Shown: positions 13,742-25,460, counted from the stretch's first letter. The stretch: 64,000 nt of DNA from Corinectria fuckeliana (GCA_019137255.1 WPDH01000270.1:1-64000), one strand, 5' to 3'. The notes: a model not told the origin generated them from the letters alone. A program made the numbers and translations.

Positions 13742-13904
13742 TATTAGTAGTAGGACCACTAGTTAAGCCTGCTATTAGGCACTATCCACATTTCTGCCTT
13801 AGATGCTAGGCATCTAGCAACAACAGCGATCCCCTTAGGGACTCACTGTTCCGCCTCTTTTCCTAGCTTAGTACAGTTACACAATACACGCAGTCACATC
13901 AATA
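13742..13904 (+). repeat. 3' LTR of Copia element 1
   Basis: 163 bp beginning TATTAGTAGTAGG, a RIP-altered form of the 5' LTR start. Here the inner (left) part is mutated and the outer part retains CpA and CpG (for example CACAATACACGCAGTCAC), the reverse of the 5' LTR pattern. Confidence 0.93.
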
Positions 13905-13909
13905 GTAGT
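13905..13909. repeat. Target-site duplication of Copia element 1 (right copy)
   Basis: GTAGT, identical to 7476-7480. It implies that the islands on both sides were continuous before insertion. Confidence 0.88.
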
Positions 13910-14403
13910 CGAGTTAGCGAGTCGCGCAGGGGGAAGATGCGGACATCTACCGATGCGACTTGCCACGAGCATGCTGCGCACATAAGCCCAGGCAGAACCC
14001 GGCCGAAATGGAATTAGGTATAAGGAACCAATCAAGAGAGTGGGTTTCGGGCGCCGTCGAAGGATCGAGCTTGTGGAGATGGCCTAACTCGATGGAATCG
14101 CGCCGTGGGTTCCCCAGTCGGCTCTGAGAGCTTCTGCGCTTCTCGGATGTCTCGCGCCACCCACGAATGTGGACGGAACCCATCGGAGGAGCCAAGAGTT
14201 TGACTATCGCGAAGGCCAAGAAGTGACCTGGCCAATGTTGCGGAGCAGCCTGAAGGCCGAGTGATCTGGAGCGAGAGTTTATATTTCACTCGATCCGGCC
14301 ATCGTGGGCACCTGGCCTACACTCCCACCAGTGGTCTTCATCCGTGGCCGAATCCCAGGGCTCTTCACCTGAGAGATAGAATTGAGTCTATCAACCGCCC
14401 ACA
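13910..14403. other. Upstream region of the SGNH/FG-GAP gene
   Basis: About 490 bases of island DNA between the Copia element and the start codon at 14404, expected to contain the promoter. Open frames on the minus strand overlap the gene and have no protein family character. Confidence 0.5.
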
Positions 14404-17400
14404 ATGCGTGCCATCTCGAGGGCACTCTGGCTTACCGCCGTGGCCATGTCCTGTCTGCCACAGCAGGCCTCGGCATTCCCTTCGTCCCTTTCCTGCCTGG
14501 ACCATGACCACGTTCTCCCCAAGGGATCTGCCATTGTCTCCGACCTTGACCTTGCTGGGGTGAAGAGGCAAATTGGGGACCGGGTTCCCCTTCGGATTCT
14601 CCCGTTTGGCGCGTCTATCATGAGCGGCGTTGGCTCTAGCACGAATGACGGGTGCGACTTCTTTGATCTCGTTAGAACCCGGTGTACTGACCCCGGGCCG
14701 TTTAGTCTCCGCAAGAATTTGAGAGACGCTCTCCGGGAGGATGGCTGGGAGGTTAATATGGTTGGCAGTCTGCAAAAGGGTAAAATGAAGGATAATGTGC
14801 GTACATTCCCCAAAATCAACCCAACTAAGGAGATGGGAGAGTCAGGATAGACACTCTCGCTCTTACCAGTCTCTGATCGTCTGCAGAATCACGAAGCAGT
14901 TCCTGGAGATACCATCACTATGGCCCACGAGCGGCTCGAACAATCCCTTGGGTTCAAGGTAAGCTAGTCTTAACTCTCCATCTGCCGAGGCAGTTCTGAC
15001 CCGCATCTACCATAGCCAAACATAGTCATTATCAACCTCGGAACGAACGATGCCGTCCGATCCGACAACGTCATGGATGCCATTCACCGCATGCAAAGGG
15101 TTCTCAACGACGTCTGGAGCGCTGAGGGAATGGATAAGACCTGTGTCATGTTGTCCACCCTGCTCCCCACCCAGGACGAGATGGGAGCCCCGAACCGCCT
15201 CCTCATCAACGAGCAGTACCGGCTTCTGGTAGATGAGAATGAGGGAGACCACTGTATTTACCTGGCCGATATGGCGCCGAACGGCCAGGAGTGGTTCACA
15301 TGGGACGACTTTGACCCGAAAGAGAAGAGCAAAACCCATCCAAACGTGAGTCCCCCTCAAACAGCAAGAGAATAAGCGGCTTTTTTATCATGTCCCACCG
15401 AGGAGCCCCTACAGCACAAGCGCATGGAACAGCTCTTCTAACCCGGCGAGCAGGACTTCGGACACAAGAAAATGGCCGCCGTCTTCCGCGAGGCGATCAA
15501 CAGGGCCGCCTCGGACAGCAGACTAGTTAAGCCTGGGGAATTCAAACAGGGCTCTGAGTCCTGTGATAAATTCGAGGGTTCGGGCAGAGACGCCGGTGGA
15601 ATGACCCAGCGCGGCTCGGGATACGAGGACGGCAGGTACGACCACGACTCCAAGAAAATGGGCGTTGTTTGGGAGCATGATAGCGAGTGGGACAGGAATC
15701 AGTGGAGCTTCGCCCGCCTGTTCCATACTAATCGGGTACGACGACCTAGTTGCGTGGACTAAGGCTAACGGCGACGACCCGAACGTTTATGCGGCCTGGT
15801 AAGTGTCTCTCTCTTGGCTGTTTGATTTTAAACAGTTTTTGTACCGAGACTCGACTCGCCTTCACGCCTTCCAAGATACGAGACCAACCCCCCGCTGACT
15901 CGCGACATCTAGGTCAAACTCAGCGGACGGCAAGGGCGACTTCACCAAGATCAAGGACTTCAACTCCGACCTGAGCTGCGATGCGGACGGCGTCAGGTTC
16001 CTCGATATGAACTCGGACGGACTGGACGACCTCGCCTGCATCGACAGCAATGGAGACGTCTTCCTGTCCATCAACCAGGGCGATGGTGACAGGGAGGCAG
16101 GGAAGCCGCCCACGTTCAAGGGGGTGGGCAAGGTAAAGAATTCGGAGACGGACGATCGGCGGCGCGTCGTCCTAGGCGACATCGACGGCGATGGCAGAGG
16201 CGACTACGGCGTCTTGGCCGATGGCGGTTCTCACGACTTCGATAGCAGCTATGTCACGTTCTGGCGGAACAGCGGCACCGGCGATAAGCCCGAGTACTGG
16301 CAGCCCCTGGGTATCAAGAAGAAGGGTTCAATGCGCATGTTTGACCATGTCCGTTTTGAAGACATTAACGGCGATGTGAGTCGAATAAGCACCCTCCCCC
16401 CTATTAGCCCATCCGAGATGCACTTTATCGTGGGGCCAAACTCCCTCCCGCACGCACACAGACCCAACGATGACTCAAAAGGGCCGCGACGACCAAGTTC
16501 AGCTCGACGAGTGGGGCCGAGGGAGCGTCGATATGAACTCGCGGAGTTGTAGGAAGGGCCGGGAAGGCAATGGCTTATTTATCGCCTGGCGCAGTGCCCT
16601 GCAACACGGCAGGTACTTATCAACGTACCTCGGAGTCGAGGACCTAGTCGACAAGCAGCCAGGGGTAGACCGCTTCCACTTGGCACGTATCTACGGCGAC
16701 GCGACGGCGTTCGGCAACCTGCCCAGGCAGGACTACGTATTCATGGAGCACTCGAAGAAGAAAGGCAAGCACCACTTCGAGATGCGCGTGTGGCAAAACC
16801 TGGGCGAGGGCGGCACCAAGATTCGCGTGGACGGAAACAAGTACTGCAACATGATGGGCCACGCCAACGGCAACGAGGACTACGTGTGGATGTTTCAGGG
16901 GGGCGAGACGACGCTCTACATCAACCGCGGCAAGCCCAAGATGGAGGACGACGATCCCGAGGGCTTCTGGGAGCCGGCGGGGACCATCTGGGAGCCTCCC
17001 CGGGGCATGCACCGCAAGGACCTACACCTGGCGGACTGGGACGGCGACGGGGACTGCGACATCATCTACGTCGATCCAAACAAGGACAACGCCGTCGAGG
17101 TGTGGCTGAACAACCACGCGGAGAAGGGCACCTGGGACTGGACGCACCTGTCGAACCCGGCCCCCGGGGTGAAGTGCAAGGAGACAAGGGGCATCGGCGA
17201 CTACGACCTGGCGGTCCAGTTCGCGGACCTGAACGGCGACAAACACGCCGACTACCTCTGCATCAAACCGGACGGGTACGTCGGCGGGTTTCTGCACCCG
17301 GGCAAGGACGGCGGCAGCTGGGAGGACCTAGGCCAGGTCAAGTTCGCCGAGGGTCGCGACCGCGCGAATCTGCGGTGGGCGGATGTCAACGGCGACGGCA

Positions 17401-18969
17401 GCGACGACATGCTCTGGATAGACAAGTTCTCTGGCCAGACGCGCGTGTGGTACAATGGCGGCCGCGCTGACGAGCACTACGTCCCCGAATCATTCAACAA
17501 CATCGCATACACGTCCTTTGCCCCCTCGTGCGGTCTGCAGGACGTCGAGGGCGACGACTCGGATATGGACGGCAACCTGCCCACGCCGCCCGTCTCAAAC
17601 AGGGACCACTGCGTCAGGGGCAGCGGGCCCGAAGGCCTCGGAGAACTACATTCAGACCTACGGGAACGGTATGTTACAAGTAGGAGAACACGCTGACCGT
17701 GGGTGGTACATGGACTTAGTTGTGGGAATTGCCGCCACATTTGTTGGGCGCGCCGGCTACAAAGCGGCCGACATCTTCTCCTTGATGGGCTCTAGCATAT
17801 CGGTAAGGACGTCCCTTCCCTTCCGTCCACTGTCCCGGGCCAATCCCTGGCCCCCGTGTGGAGGTTTCACTCTACTAAGCGAACGCCTTACAGGTGAGCA
17901 ACGCCAATATCGACGTGGAGGAAGTCGACTTCGACGAAATAGCGGCGAAAGCCAAGGCATACGTGAGCCAAATGCTGCTCGACTCGATCGATGAGCTGGA
18001 GAAGGCGCTCCCGGCCTTCTTCGGCAATGGCAACTCGGGGGACCTCGAGAAGATGTATAGCAAGCTTGTGGGCGGCGGCCTCGTCGACCCTAGCCCCAGA
18101 ATGTCCTCGGTTGGGAAAGTGTGCGTCTACCCCCAGGCCGTGAGCCACTGGACTCCCTTGGATGCTACTACGAGGCTGATAATGGCTACAGGCTTGACGG
18201 CGGCCGGTTCATGGTGCCTGTCACCGAATCGGACATTGCCGAACGTATCAAGGCGGGTATAAGCGACACCGTAAGCCCCCAGTCTGCTCACTTGGGCTTT
18301 GTGACACGCTTGTAATCTAACGGAAGCTGGGGCCTTGTAGATCGGAGCCGTCCTAGGGACCATACTTTCTGGCCTACGGTATATGGCGGTCGGGGTGGTG
18401 GTTAGTGGGAGACTTGAAATCCCGCGGCTCTGGATGCTTGCTGACCCCGTTGCAGTTCCAGGACAAGGGAGCCTGCGACCTGAGCAAGTCAGCTAGGTAT
18501 ATCAATGTACGTCCCATCCAACCCCTATGCGACTCCAAGGCGCCAGTTTGGTACATATATGCTCTTGCGCGGGAGCTAACTAGGGCCATCCAAGGATACT
18601 TGCGTATATCTAGTCCGCCGGCCGAAGGGCACGCCCGACAGTGAGACGCCCGCCGACAAGGACATCGACAATATCATCAACAAGTACAAGATCAGCTTCT
18701 ACGACATGCTCAAGAACGCCAAGGACTGCGACAACGGCGACCCTCCCAGGGGCAACACGACCCTCCAGCTGACCGATGAGCGCTACCCGCGCTGCTACTT
18801 CGGGCTGGCCTATGTCCGTTCCGGCAGCCTGGACGTACCCATCGCCCACGCCGCGAACGAGGAGGATTTGCCGGACTGGATACCCATCAAGGGCAACCGT
18901 GGGGACATGTGGAACGAGCCGCGTAAGAAGGCGTGCCAGTTCGACGAGAACCTCTGTGGGATCTCTTAA
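14404..18969 (+). pseudogene. Secreted SGNH-hydrolase / FG-GAP repeat protein, frame-damaged
   Basis: A large multi-exon gene. Exons as read: 14404-14796, 14887-14958, 15016-15345, 15454-15798, 15913-16375, 16482-17812, 17894-18270, 18341-~18378, 18456-18506 and 18595-18969. A signal peptide (MRAISRALWLTAVAM...ASA) is followed by an SGNH esterase domain: block I LPFGASIMSG with Ser71, block III INLGTND (about residue 162), and a terminal block THPNDFGHKK spanning an intron. At least six Ca-binding FG-GAP/VCBS loops follow (DMNSDGLDD, DIDGDGRGD, DWDGDGDCD, DLNGDKHAD, DVNGDGSDD and one split by an intron), then a C-terminal region of about 300 aa of unknown function. Lesions: one extra G near 15740, one extra G near 17630, a frame change near 18115, and a phase mismatch at the 18378/18456 junction. 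Splice sites are otherwise clean. This is a recent pseudogene, or sequence indels in a real gene. The Asp normally three residues before the catalytic His is Ser here. Confidence 0.72.
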
Positions 18970-19127
18970 GGCCCACCGAGGCCGCGGTGTACTCGCTGAA
19001 CGGGGTGTCTACAGTGTCATTTACGTCCTGTTGGCTAACAATGGTCGGGCACTGGAGCTTTTGGTGGAATTTTTGGGGTGAGGGCCGCGCGGGAAGAAGG
19101 TGGGCGACAGACATCGAGGAAGTAAAC

Positions 19128-19162
19128 GGGGGGTTTTTTTTAGCCCCCGGGGGGGGGGGGGG
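19128..19162. repeat. Homopolymer cluster G6-T8-AG-C5-G14
   Basis: Six G (19128-19133), eight T, then AG, five C and fourteen G in a row (19149-19162). The G6 and C5 could pair as a hairpin. It is in the 3' flank of the SGNH gene. Long G runs are error-prone in sequencing, so length is uncertain. Confidence 0.7.
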
Positions 19163-19612
19163 AAGCCTGTTTGCCAGTCTCTTCTTACAGTATTACTGAT
19201 TTCTTCTTACCTACAGTGAGGGCGCGCACGCTCTCTCTTTTGTTTATAGATACTATTTATTATTGCTACTTTTTTCGTACTACAGTGGGTGTGTAAAAGT
19301 TCTAACAGTCTCTAAATCCACCTAAACTTTTTTAATCACAATATAATCTTTAACCAGACTTTATATATTTAAATAATATTATATTAAATTAAATATATAA
19401 TTACCTTAAACCCTATATAATAAAGATTGTATTTATATATATTAATACTTAGTATACCTGCTGTTTATATTAATAACAGTCTTTATTTGCTTAGTGTTAC
19501 AGCCTAGGTTAAGACTGGGCGGTCACAACTAGTAGAATTATTTTAGTACTTATATTTTCCTTCCTATTATAGTGTGTAACACCTATAGGTTAAACAAGCT
19601 TTATTTAACATA

Positions 19613-20389
19613 TTATTTATTTATACTTTATAAACCTAAAAGGTAAATAGTACTTCTATTTTATATAGATATAAGAAAAACTATAAAATTAGATAAAAAC
19701 TTATATTTTTTATATAACAGGCTTAGGTTAGGCCTCTTATACTATTACTATATATAAGTAAATAGTTTTTTTACTAAGACTAAAGTTATCTTATTTCCTA
19801 AAGGGCTAGAAAAAATTTAAGAGAGGGAAAATAAGAAAATAAGAGAAAAAAATAGAAAAAAGAAAGAGAAAAAGAGAAAAAAAGATAAAAAAGAGAGAAA
19901 TAGTTAACTAAATATTAAGCACCTAATCTACTATAAAAGTAAAGTAGTTAAGTATTAGAATTATACTAGCTAGGTATATTTAGGTTACTTTATAGTTATA
20001 ACTAAGAGCTTAAAATTTTAAGTAAGTAAAACTAGCTATTAGTAAGTTAGCTAATAGTATAGTTATTAGTAGCTAAAAGCTAATATAAACTTAATACTTA
20101 ATAGCTATTAGTAGCTATTAGTAGCTATATAGATCTTTATTGTTTATTATTTAGTCTCTTTTCTTAGATTATAATATCTTTTTATTTCTTCTCTTTTTAA
20201 TACTTTTATAAGTAGTTTTTCGTTTAGGCTTTTTATTAGGCTTATATTAGCTATAAGTCTTAAATATATTACTAATATATATTCTTTCTAAGATTTATTA
20301 ATATATTTATTTTCTAGCTACTAGTATTATAGCTTTATTATAGTCTTATTACTATAATAACTAACTTTATATAGCTAAGAATAATAACT

Positions 20390-20420
<31 letters not shown>

Positions 20421-20462
20421 TAGTATAGTCTCTTAATAAAAGAGATATAACTATATATACTA
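19613..20462 (-). repeat. Interspersed repeat with (AAAT)n tail, copy 2
   Basis: Inverted relative to 1-893 and matching it along its length, including the microsatellite at 20390-20418. The tail, seen as TTTA units, is at its left end. The right end may extend beyond 20462, where copy 1 is cut off by the window edge. Confidence 0.6.
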
Positions 20463-22289
20463 ATCTGTTTATATATAGATTTTAATAATAATAATAATAA
20501 TAATACTAGCTATAAGAGTAAGTTCTTTTATTATAAACCTATTATATATCTAAGCTAATTTTATATAAGTAAAAAGAAAAAAATAAGCTAAGAAGAAAAG
20601 TATTACTACTTTAAGAGAGAAGTTTACTACTTTTATAAGAGTAATATAAGCTATCTCTTATTTTATATATATTATATAAATAAGTAAGAATAGTATAGTA
20701 AGTCTCTACTAAGACTAAGTAAATATTATAATAAGTAGCTATATAGCTTATACTTATATATATAAAATATATAAAGCTTTATTATTTACTACTATTATTA
20801 CTACTTATACCTTAGTAAAGACTTTTTAGTAAGAGAGAGATACTAGTAATATAAGTATAAGTTAGTATACTTACTATAAGATATAATAGTACTAATACTA
20901 ACTATAGTATTAAACTACTTAGCCTAAAGAGGGCTTAAGTAGCTTTTAAAGTAGTCTTAAGCTAGACTAAACTTAGGTTTAAATATATCTCTTATAGTGT
21001 TTAGACTAATTAACTAAATAAGAGAGTAAATTCTATTAAAAGTTAAAAAAGGTATACTAATACTAGCTAGTAATAAGAATAATACTTAAAAAGATAAAAA
21101 GAATAAGTAGTATAAGTAATATAAGTAACTTAGACTTAACTTAAGATTAAATAAATTCTAGTATATAATTTAAGCTAAGCCTTATAAGAACTTATTATTA
21201 TAAGTATATAACTAGCTTTTCTTATAAAGTAGACTTACTTATAACTTATATTACTATATATATATACTAAGCTTAACTTACTTCCCTTTTAAGTAAGAGT
21301 AGTAAAAGGTTTTTTATCTTATAGCTTACTATTAGGTTTTTTCTTTTTATTATAAACTAGTCTAAGCTACTTAAAAGAAGATCTAGATAACTATAAAGTT
21401 AAAAGAGTATATAAATAAATTAAATATAAGTTACAGTTTAGTAATAGTAATATAGTAGATTTAATATAACTAAGTGTGTTTATTAATAGCTAAGAAGCTT
21501 AAGACTCTAGTCTAAGTGTTAAAAAGAGTGTATATATATTATAGTTAAAATATAGTTAAACTATATAAAATATTACCTGTTTAATATATATATATAGTTC
21601 TTATATAATAAGAAGAGAAAAAGTAAGTACTAAGATAATTCTACTAGTTATAACTACCTAGTTTAAACTTAAGCTGTAATAAATACTATAAAGCTTTAAA
21701 AGAATCTTAGATATACTAGTAATATACAGAAAGTAGTAAGCACTTAATAAACTTACTATAGTATACTTTAACTTAAATTACTTATAATAGATATAATAAG
21801 CTTTAAAAGAACTATAAGTATATAATAAACTAAACTAGTTAGCTTTTATATTAGATAAAAAAGTAAAAGGTATTTTTAATATATATCTAGTTAAAAGAGA
21901 TATTTTTATTAAACTAATAGAGAATATCTCTTATATAAATAATAGATATCTTAATAATAGATTAGTAATAATAATAATAAGCAGACTAATAATAATACTT
22001 TTATAGTTTAAGTGTTATAAGTAAAAGAAAAAAAAGATAAAGTATAATAGCTTATAAAGATTTAAAAGAAAAAACTAAATAATAAATAATATTATAAGAA
22101 AGAAAGAGAATTTTTTTTTAAGTATATTAGTATAATTTATAGCTTAATAGCTACTAGTAGGCTGCTAACTAATAGGTCTTATTATTAATATAAAATATTA
22201 TAACTAATAGCTATATAATATTTATAAAATAAGTGCTAACTAACTGTTATATTACTATAATAATTAAGGTCCTAATTAATAGTAGTATA

Positions 22290-22502
22290 TTTATTTATTT
22301 ATTTATTTATATATTATAGACCCAGAAAGTAAATAGTACTTTTATTTTATATAGATATAGGAAAAACTATAAAATTAGATAAAAACCTATATCCTTTATA
22401 TAGCGGGCCTAAGTTAGGCCTCTTATACTATTACTATATATAAGTAAATAGTTTTTTTACTAGGACTAGAGTTATCTTATTTCCTAGAGGGCTAGGAAAA
22501 AT
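22290..22502 (-). repeat. Interspersed repeat with (AAAT)n tail, truncated copy 3
   Basis: Same orientation as copy 2 and matching 19613-19820, starting with a TTTA run. Similarity stops after GGGCTAGGAAAAAT, so the copy is short at the end opposite the tail. It is less RIP-mutated than copies 1 and 2 (it keeps GCGGGCC). Confidence 0.6.
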
Positions 22503-24337
22503 ATAGTAGGGATAATTTTAGTAATAGTATTATATGCTTTATTTTCTAGGTTATTTGCTAGTGTTCTACTTAGTTTTACAGCAGGTTTGTTATTTTTGCT
22601 TAGTGTGTACTAGCTGATTCTTATAAGAGGGTTATATTAACTTTAGTTAAGTTTACACACCTTTAAATTAATAGCTATTAGAAGCATATTAGCACTATCA
22701 CTATAGTCCTAATATGCTATAATCCCTAGGGTAATATATATATAAGAATTTAGATTCTAGTATTAGAATGTATTTTAGAGGCAGATTAGGGCTATAACAA
22801 GTAGAAACTAGGTATTTTATAAGAAGGTTATTATAATAGTAGTATAATAATAGCAAAATAATATTAGTTATAATAACTAAGAATAAACTCACTTATTTAA
22901 AAACTAGATAGCTAAAAAAGAAGGTAATTATAAGAAGATAAGCTTATAACCTAAAAGACTAACTCTTAAAAGAAGCTAGTACTTAGTAAGATAAAATATA
23001 CTAAAAGTATAAAAGCTACTAAGTAAGGTTACTTAGTGATCTTAGTAAGAAGTCTCTAACTACTTACTAAGTTAAAATCTTATAATATATAAATACTTAC
23101 TTTAGAGCTTTTTATCTTACTCTAATTAGCTAACTCTTATAAATAGGTAAAAAGCTCTACTCTCTCTCTTTCTTTTTTAGCTTTATAAATACTAGTCTCT
23201 TCTAAAACCTTTTTATAGCTTCTTAAGAGCTAGCTTATTATACTACCTTTATAAAAGCTAAACTTAATAGTAACCACTTTATTATAAGAATATTTTATAA
23301 TTACTTATATAATTACTATAATTACTATAATTACTTATATAAATATTATAACTATAATAATATATATATACTTACTTAACACTTTTATAAAAATAGCCTT
23401 ATTAGCTATTAATATACTTAGTTATATTAAATTTACTATTACTAGATTATAATTTATATTTCTTACTTTAATATCTTAAACTACTAGTTTATAACACTTT
23501 TATATTTTAAATTTACCTTATACTTTTAGGATAAGCCTAGCTGCTACACTACTTATATTTATATATTTTTATTAATTTATTACTAAAAGTATAATAGTAA
23601 TTATTTATTTATATATTATAACTTAAGCTCTTTATTTAAATAGTATAGTAAGTAATTTATATTATAAGTATAATAGTTATATTACTATTTATATTTATAT
23701 TTAAAAACAATATTTTAAGATTATATTAAAGAAAATTAGCTTAGCTTATTATCTTAATAAAAGATAGCTTTTATATTATATTAGTTAAATAAGCTTTTAA
23801 ATACTATTATAGTTAAAAATAAAGGTTTATTATAAAGTTATACTTTAATATTTAAGATTAATACTTTACTAATTAGGTTACTTATTAGAAAATAAATACT
23901 ATATCTTATAGTATTAAGTATAATACCTTATAAGGCTTTTTTATTATATACTATTTACTATATTACTTACTTTTATCTAATAACCTATTAAAAAAGCTAG
24001 TAAAGCTATTAATTAGGATAAAAAGCCAGCTTTAAGATATTACTATAAATAAGAGTTATCTCTTAAGATACTAGTATATCTATTTATATAAAAGAATAGC
24101 TATATTTAAGTACTATTACTTACAGTTAAAACTAGCGCTTATACCACACTTAACATTTGTAATACTTGTGAGTTATATAGGCAGCGCCGCCGCTAGTTAA
24201 TCTAGATTAATATTTAAGCACAACTACTCTACACTCGCAGGAGTTATCGCTCTAAGCTATGCCTCTTGGGCTGCCGCAGTATGCATGTCCTGAACCCACG
24301 GGAACTTGGCAAGTGATCGTGCTACGTCTTCCCATGT

Positions 24338-25460
24338 CTAGAGGCCTAGACAGTGAGCGATAGACCCGACCTTCGGAAGCAGCCATGCGTCGTCAAGCTC
24401 TGTGAATATTGGACATTCCCCAACGAGAAGCATCCAGAGTCTCACTTCCTGGCTTTCTCGGTCGTCATCGACATGCTCGAGCGCGTCCGAGCGAACTAAC
24501 CCATGGAGCAAGGAATTCCCCGTGATTCTCCGATCAAGTCCTCGTAGAAAGGCCACCAGAAACGCAGCCAAACCTAGATGAACTGCTTCTTCCAAGTGGT
24601 TTGCGAGGCGAGGGTCACTCAGGGGACTAATATTTGTAAGGCGGTAGCCAAGCAGCATCAGACCATTGTGTAGCTCGTATCCATCAATCTTCGCTCGGTA
24701 CCCAGCGCTCGACTCGTTCAGTAACTTGGCAAGGGCTTTCATGTCGACAAAAAGATGTTTTAGGGCAACAGGTAATCTTGTGTAAAGGCGAGAACCAAGG
24801 TTTCGGAGACTGCCTTGCCTCAAGGGACTGTTGGGATGCCCCAGCGCAGCACTGCAAGCTTCAGTATCCTCAAGGCTAAAGTGCGTTTCTGAGCCCAACT
24901 GTAGAGAATGTTCTAGGTGAACTCTTTTCTGCAATTAGTCTGTATCTCTCAAGTGGGTGTATTATCTGGAATTTTGTACCGGAATATCTTCTGGGCGAGA
25001 CTAGGTTTATGCCCTGTTAGCTGGGAGATTCCGCCCCGCAAGTCGGTCATCCGGTAAAGCCCTTTCGCATGTATGAGGCCCCGATCGAATTGGCATTGCT
25101 GACGTTCGTATTGTGCCATGCCATGTACAGCCGCAATAGTTTCGTCGGAGACAGCGCCGGCTCCGGACAACCTTTCGTTGATAAATCGAAATATGTGAGA
25201 TAGGTGACGCAATACCTCCGTGGTGGTGTTTTCTTGGTTGGCAACCAGGGTGCCAATACCTGTGATGGACGTGGCTACGGCGCAATGGAAGTCTATGATT
25301 TTTTGTCAGGGGTCCTGTTGAACACGAGTGGAATGGGAGGAGATAAACGTACAGGCTTCATCCCAAAACATGTACTGGACCCATATAGAAGTGGTTGTAC
25401 CCGAAAGATCGAGGGACTTGCTGAGCTCAGGCGCGTGCCGAGGCCCGTTTATGAAAGAAA
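24338..25460 (-). pseudogene. Fungal transcription-factor-like protein (Fungal_trans_2 / DUF3468 type), decayed
   Basis: Minus-strand gene remnant. Exon 1 ends at 24980 and exon 2 starts at 24923 (intron 24924-24979, GTACAA..AAAAG, phase preserved, joining KIF-R-VHLEH). The protein contains WVQYMFWDEAC, then LRHLSHIFRFINERLSG, then SDETIAAVHGMA, IHAKGLYRMTDLRGGI and LQLGSETHFSLEDTE. This is the pattern of the C-terminal regulatory domain common in fungal Zn2Cys6 regulators (the 'DxTIAAV..H..GL..M..LRGG' region). An in-frame TGA lies at 25306-25308, between QQDP and QKIIDF, where CGA would be expected, a C-to-T change. I could not find a Zn2Cys6 cluster upstream, so the DNA-binding end is missing or unrecognisable. 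The stop is at 24338. It may once have regulated the adjacent metabolic genes, but that is speculation. Confidence 0.6.

Larger units (their letters stand above)
7481..13904 (+). mobile_element. Complete Ty1/Copia LTR retrotransposon, RIP-inactivated (element 1)
   Basis: A 6.4-kb element with two 163-bp LTRs, a polypurine tract and a 5-bp target duplication. The interior is saturated with RIP transitions, but Pol can still be followed on the plus strand. The region near 10,350-10,450 resembles the copia integrase-RT spacer (AYIKYLIGYK for the family's RAYxGYLVGY). About 11,520-11,600 resembles the RT start (LKxVFxYK). About 11,710-11,860 gives VNAF followed by KVYYYLP and LLRAFYSL, as in the copia NAFLN..VY..P..ALYGL block. 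About 11,935-11,960 gives FYIDN, a mutated F-Y-V-D-D active site. About 12,270-12,400 matches the start of the RNase H-proximal part. The order integrase-RT-RNase H places it in Copia. Stops are frequent, so it cannot encode a protein. Confidence 0.93.
19200..24190. other. AT-rich RIP-mutated repeat block
   Basis: Five kilobases with the RIP composition and stops in all frames. It contains the repeat copies listed separately. About 22,510-22,700 and 19,250-19,560 are less mutated. I could not recognise a transposon protein in the remainder. Short open frames here are chance gaps between stop codons. Confidence 0.7.

Noticed and set aside
15725..15760. A micro-intron in the SGNH gene around TACTAAT
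   Set aside because: The string looks like a branch point, but no GT..AG pair of plausible length restores the frame, whereas removing one G does.
16644..17012. Minus-strand and other-frame open frames across the FG-GAP region
   Set aside because: Shadows of the FG-GAP repeats, rich in Arg, Val and Leu with no family pattern.
22701..22892. 63-aa Leu/Ile/Tyr-rich open frame in the RIP block
   Set aside because: Hydrophobic composition is produced by AT-rich codons. There is no family pattern and it sits within mutated repeat DNA.
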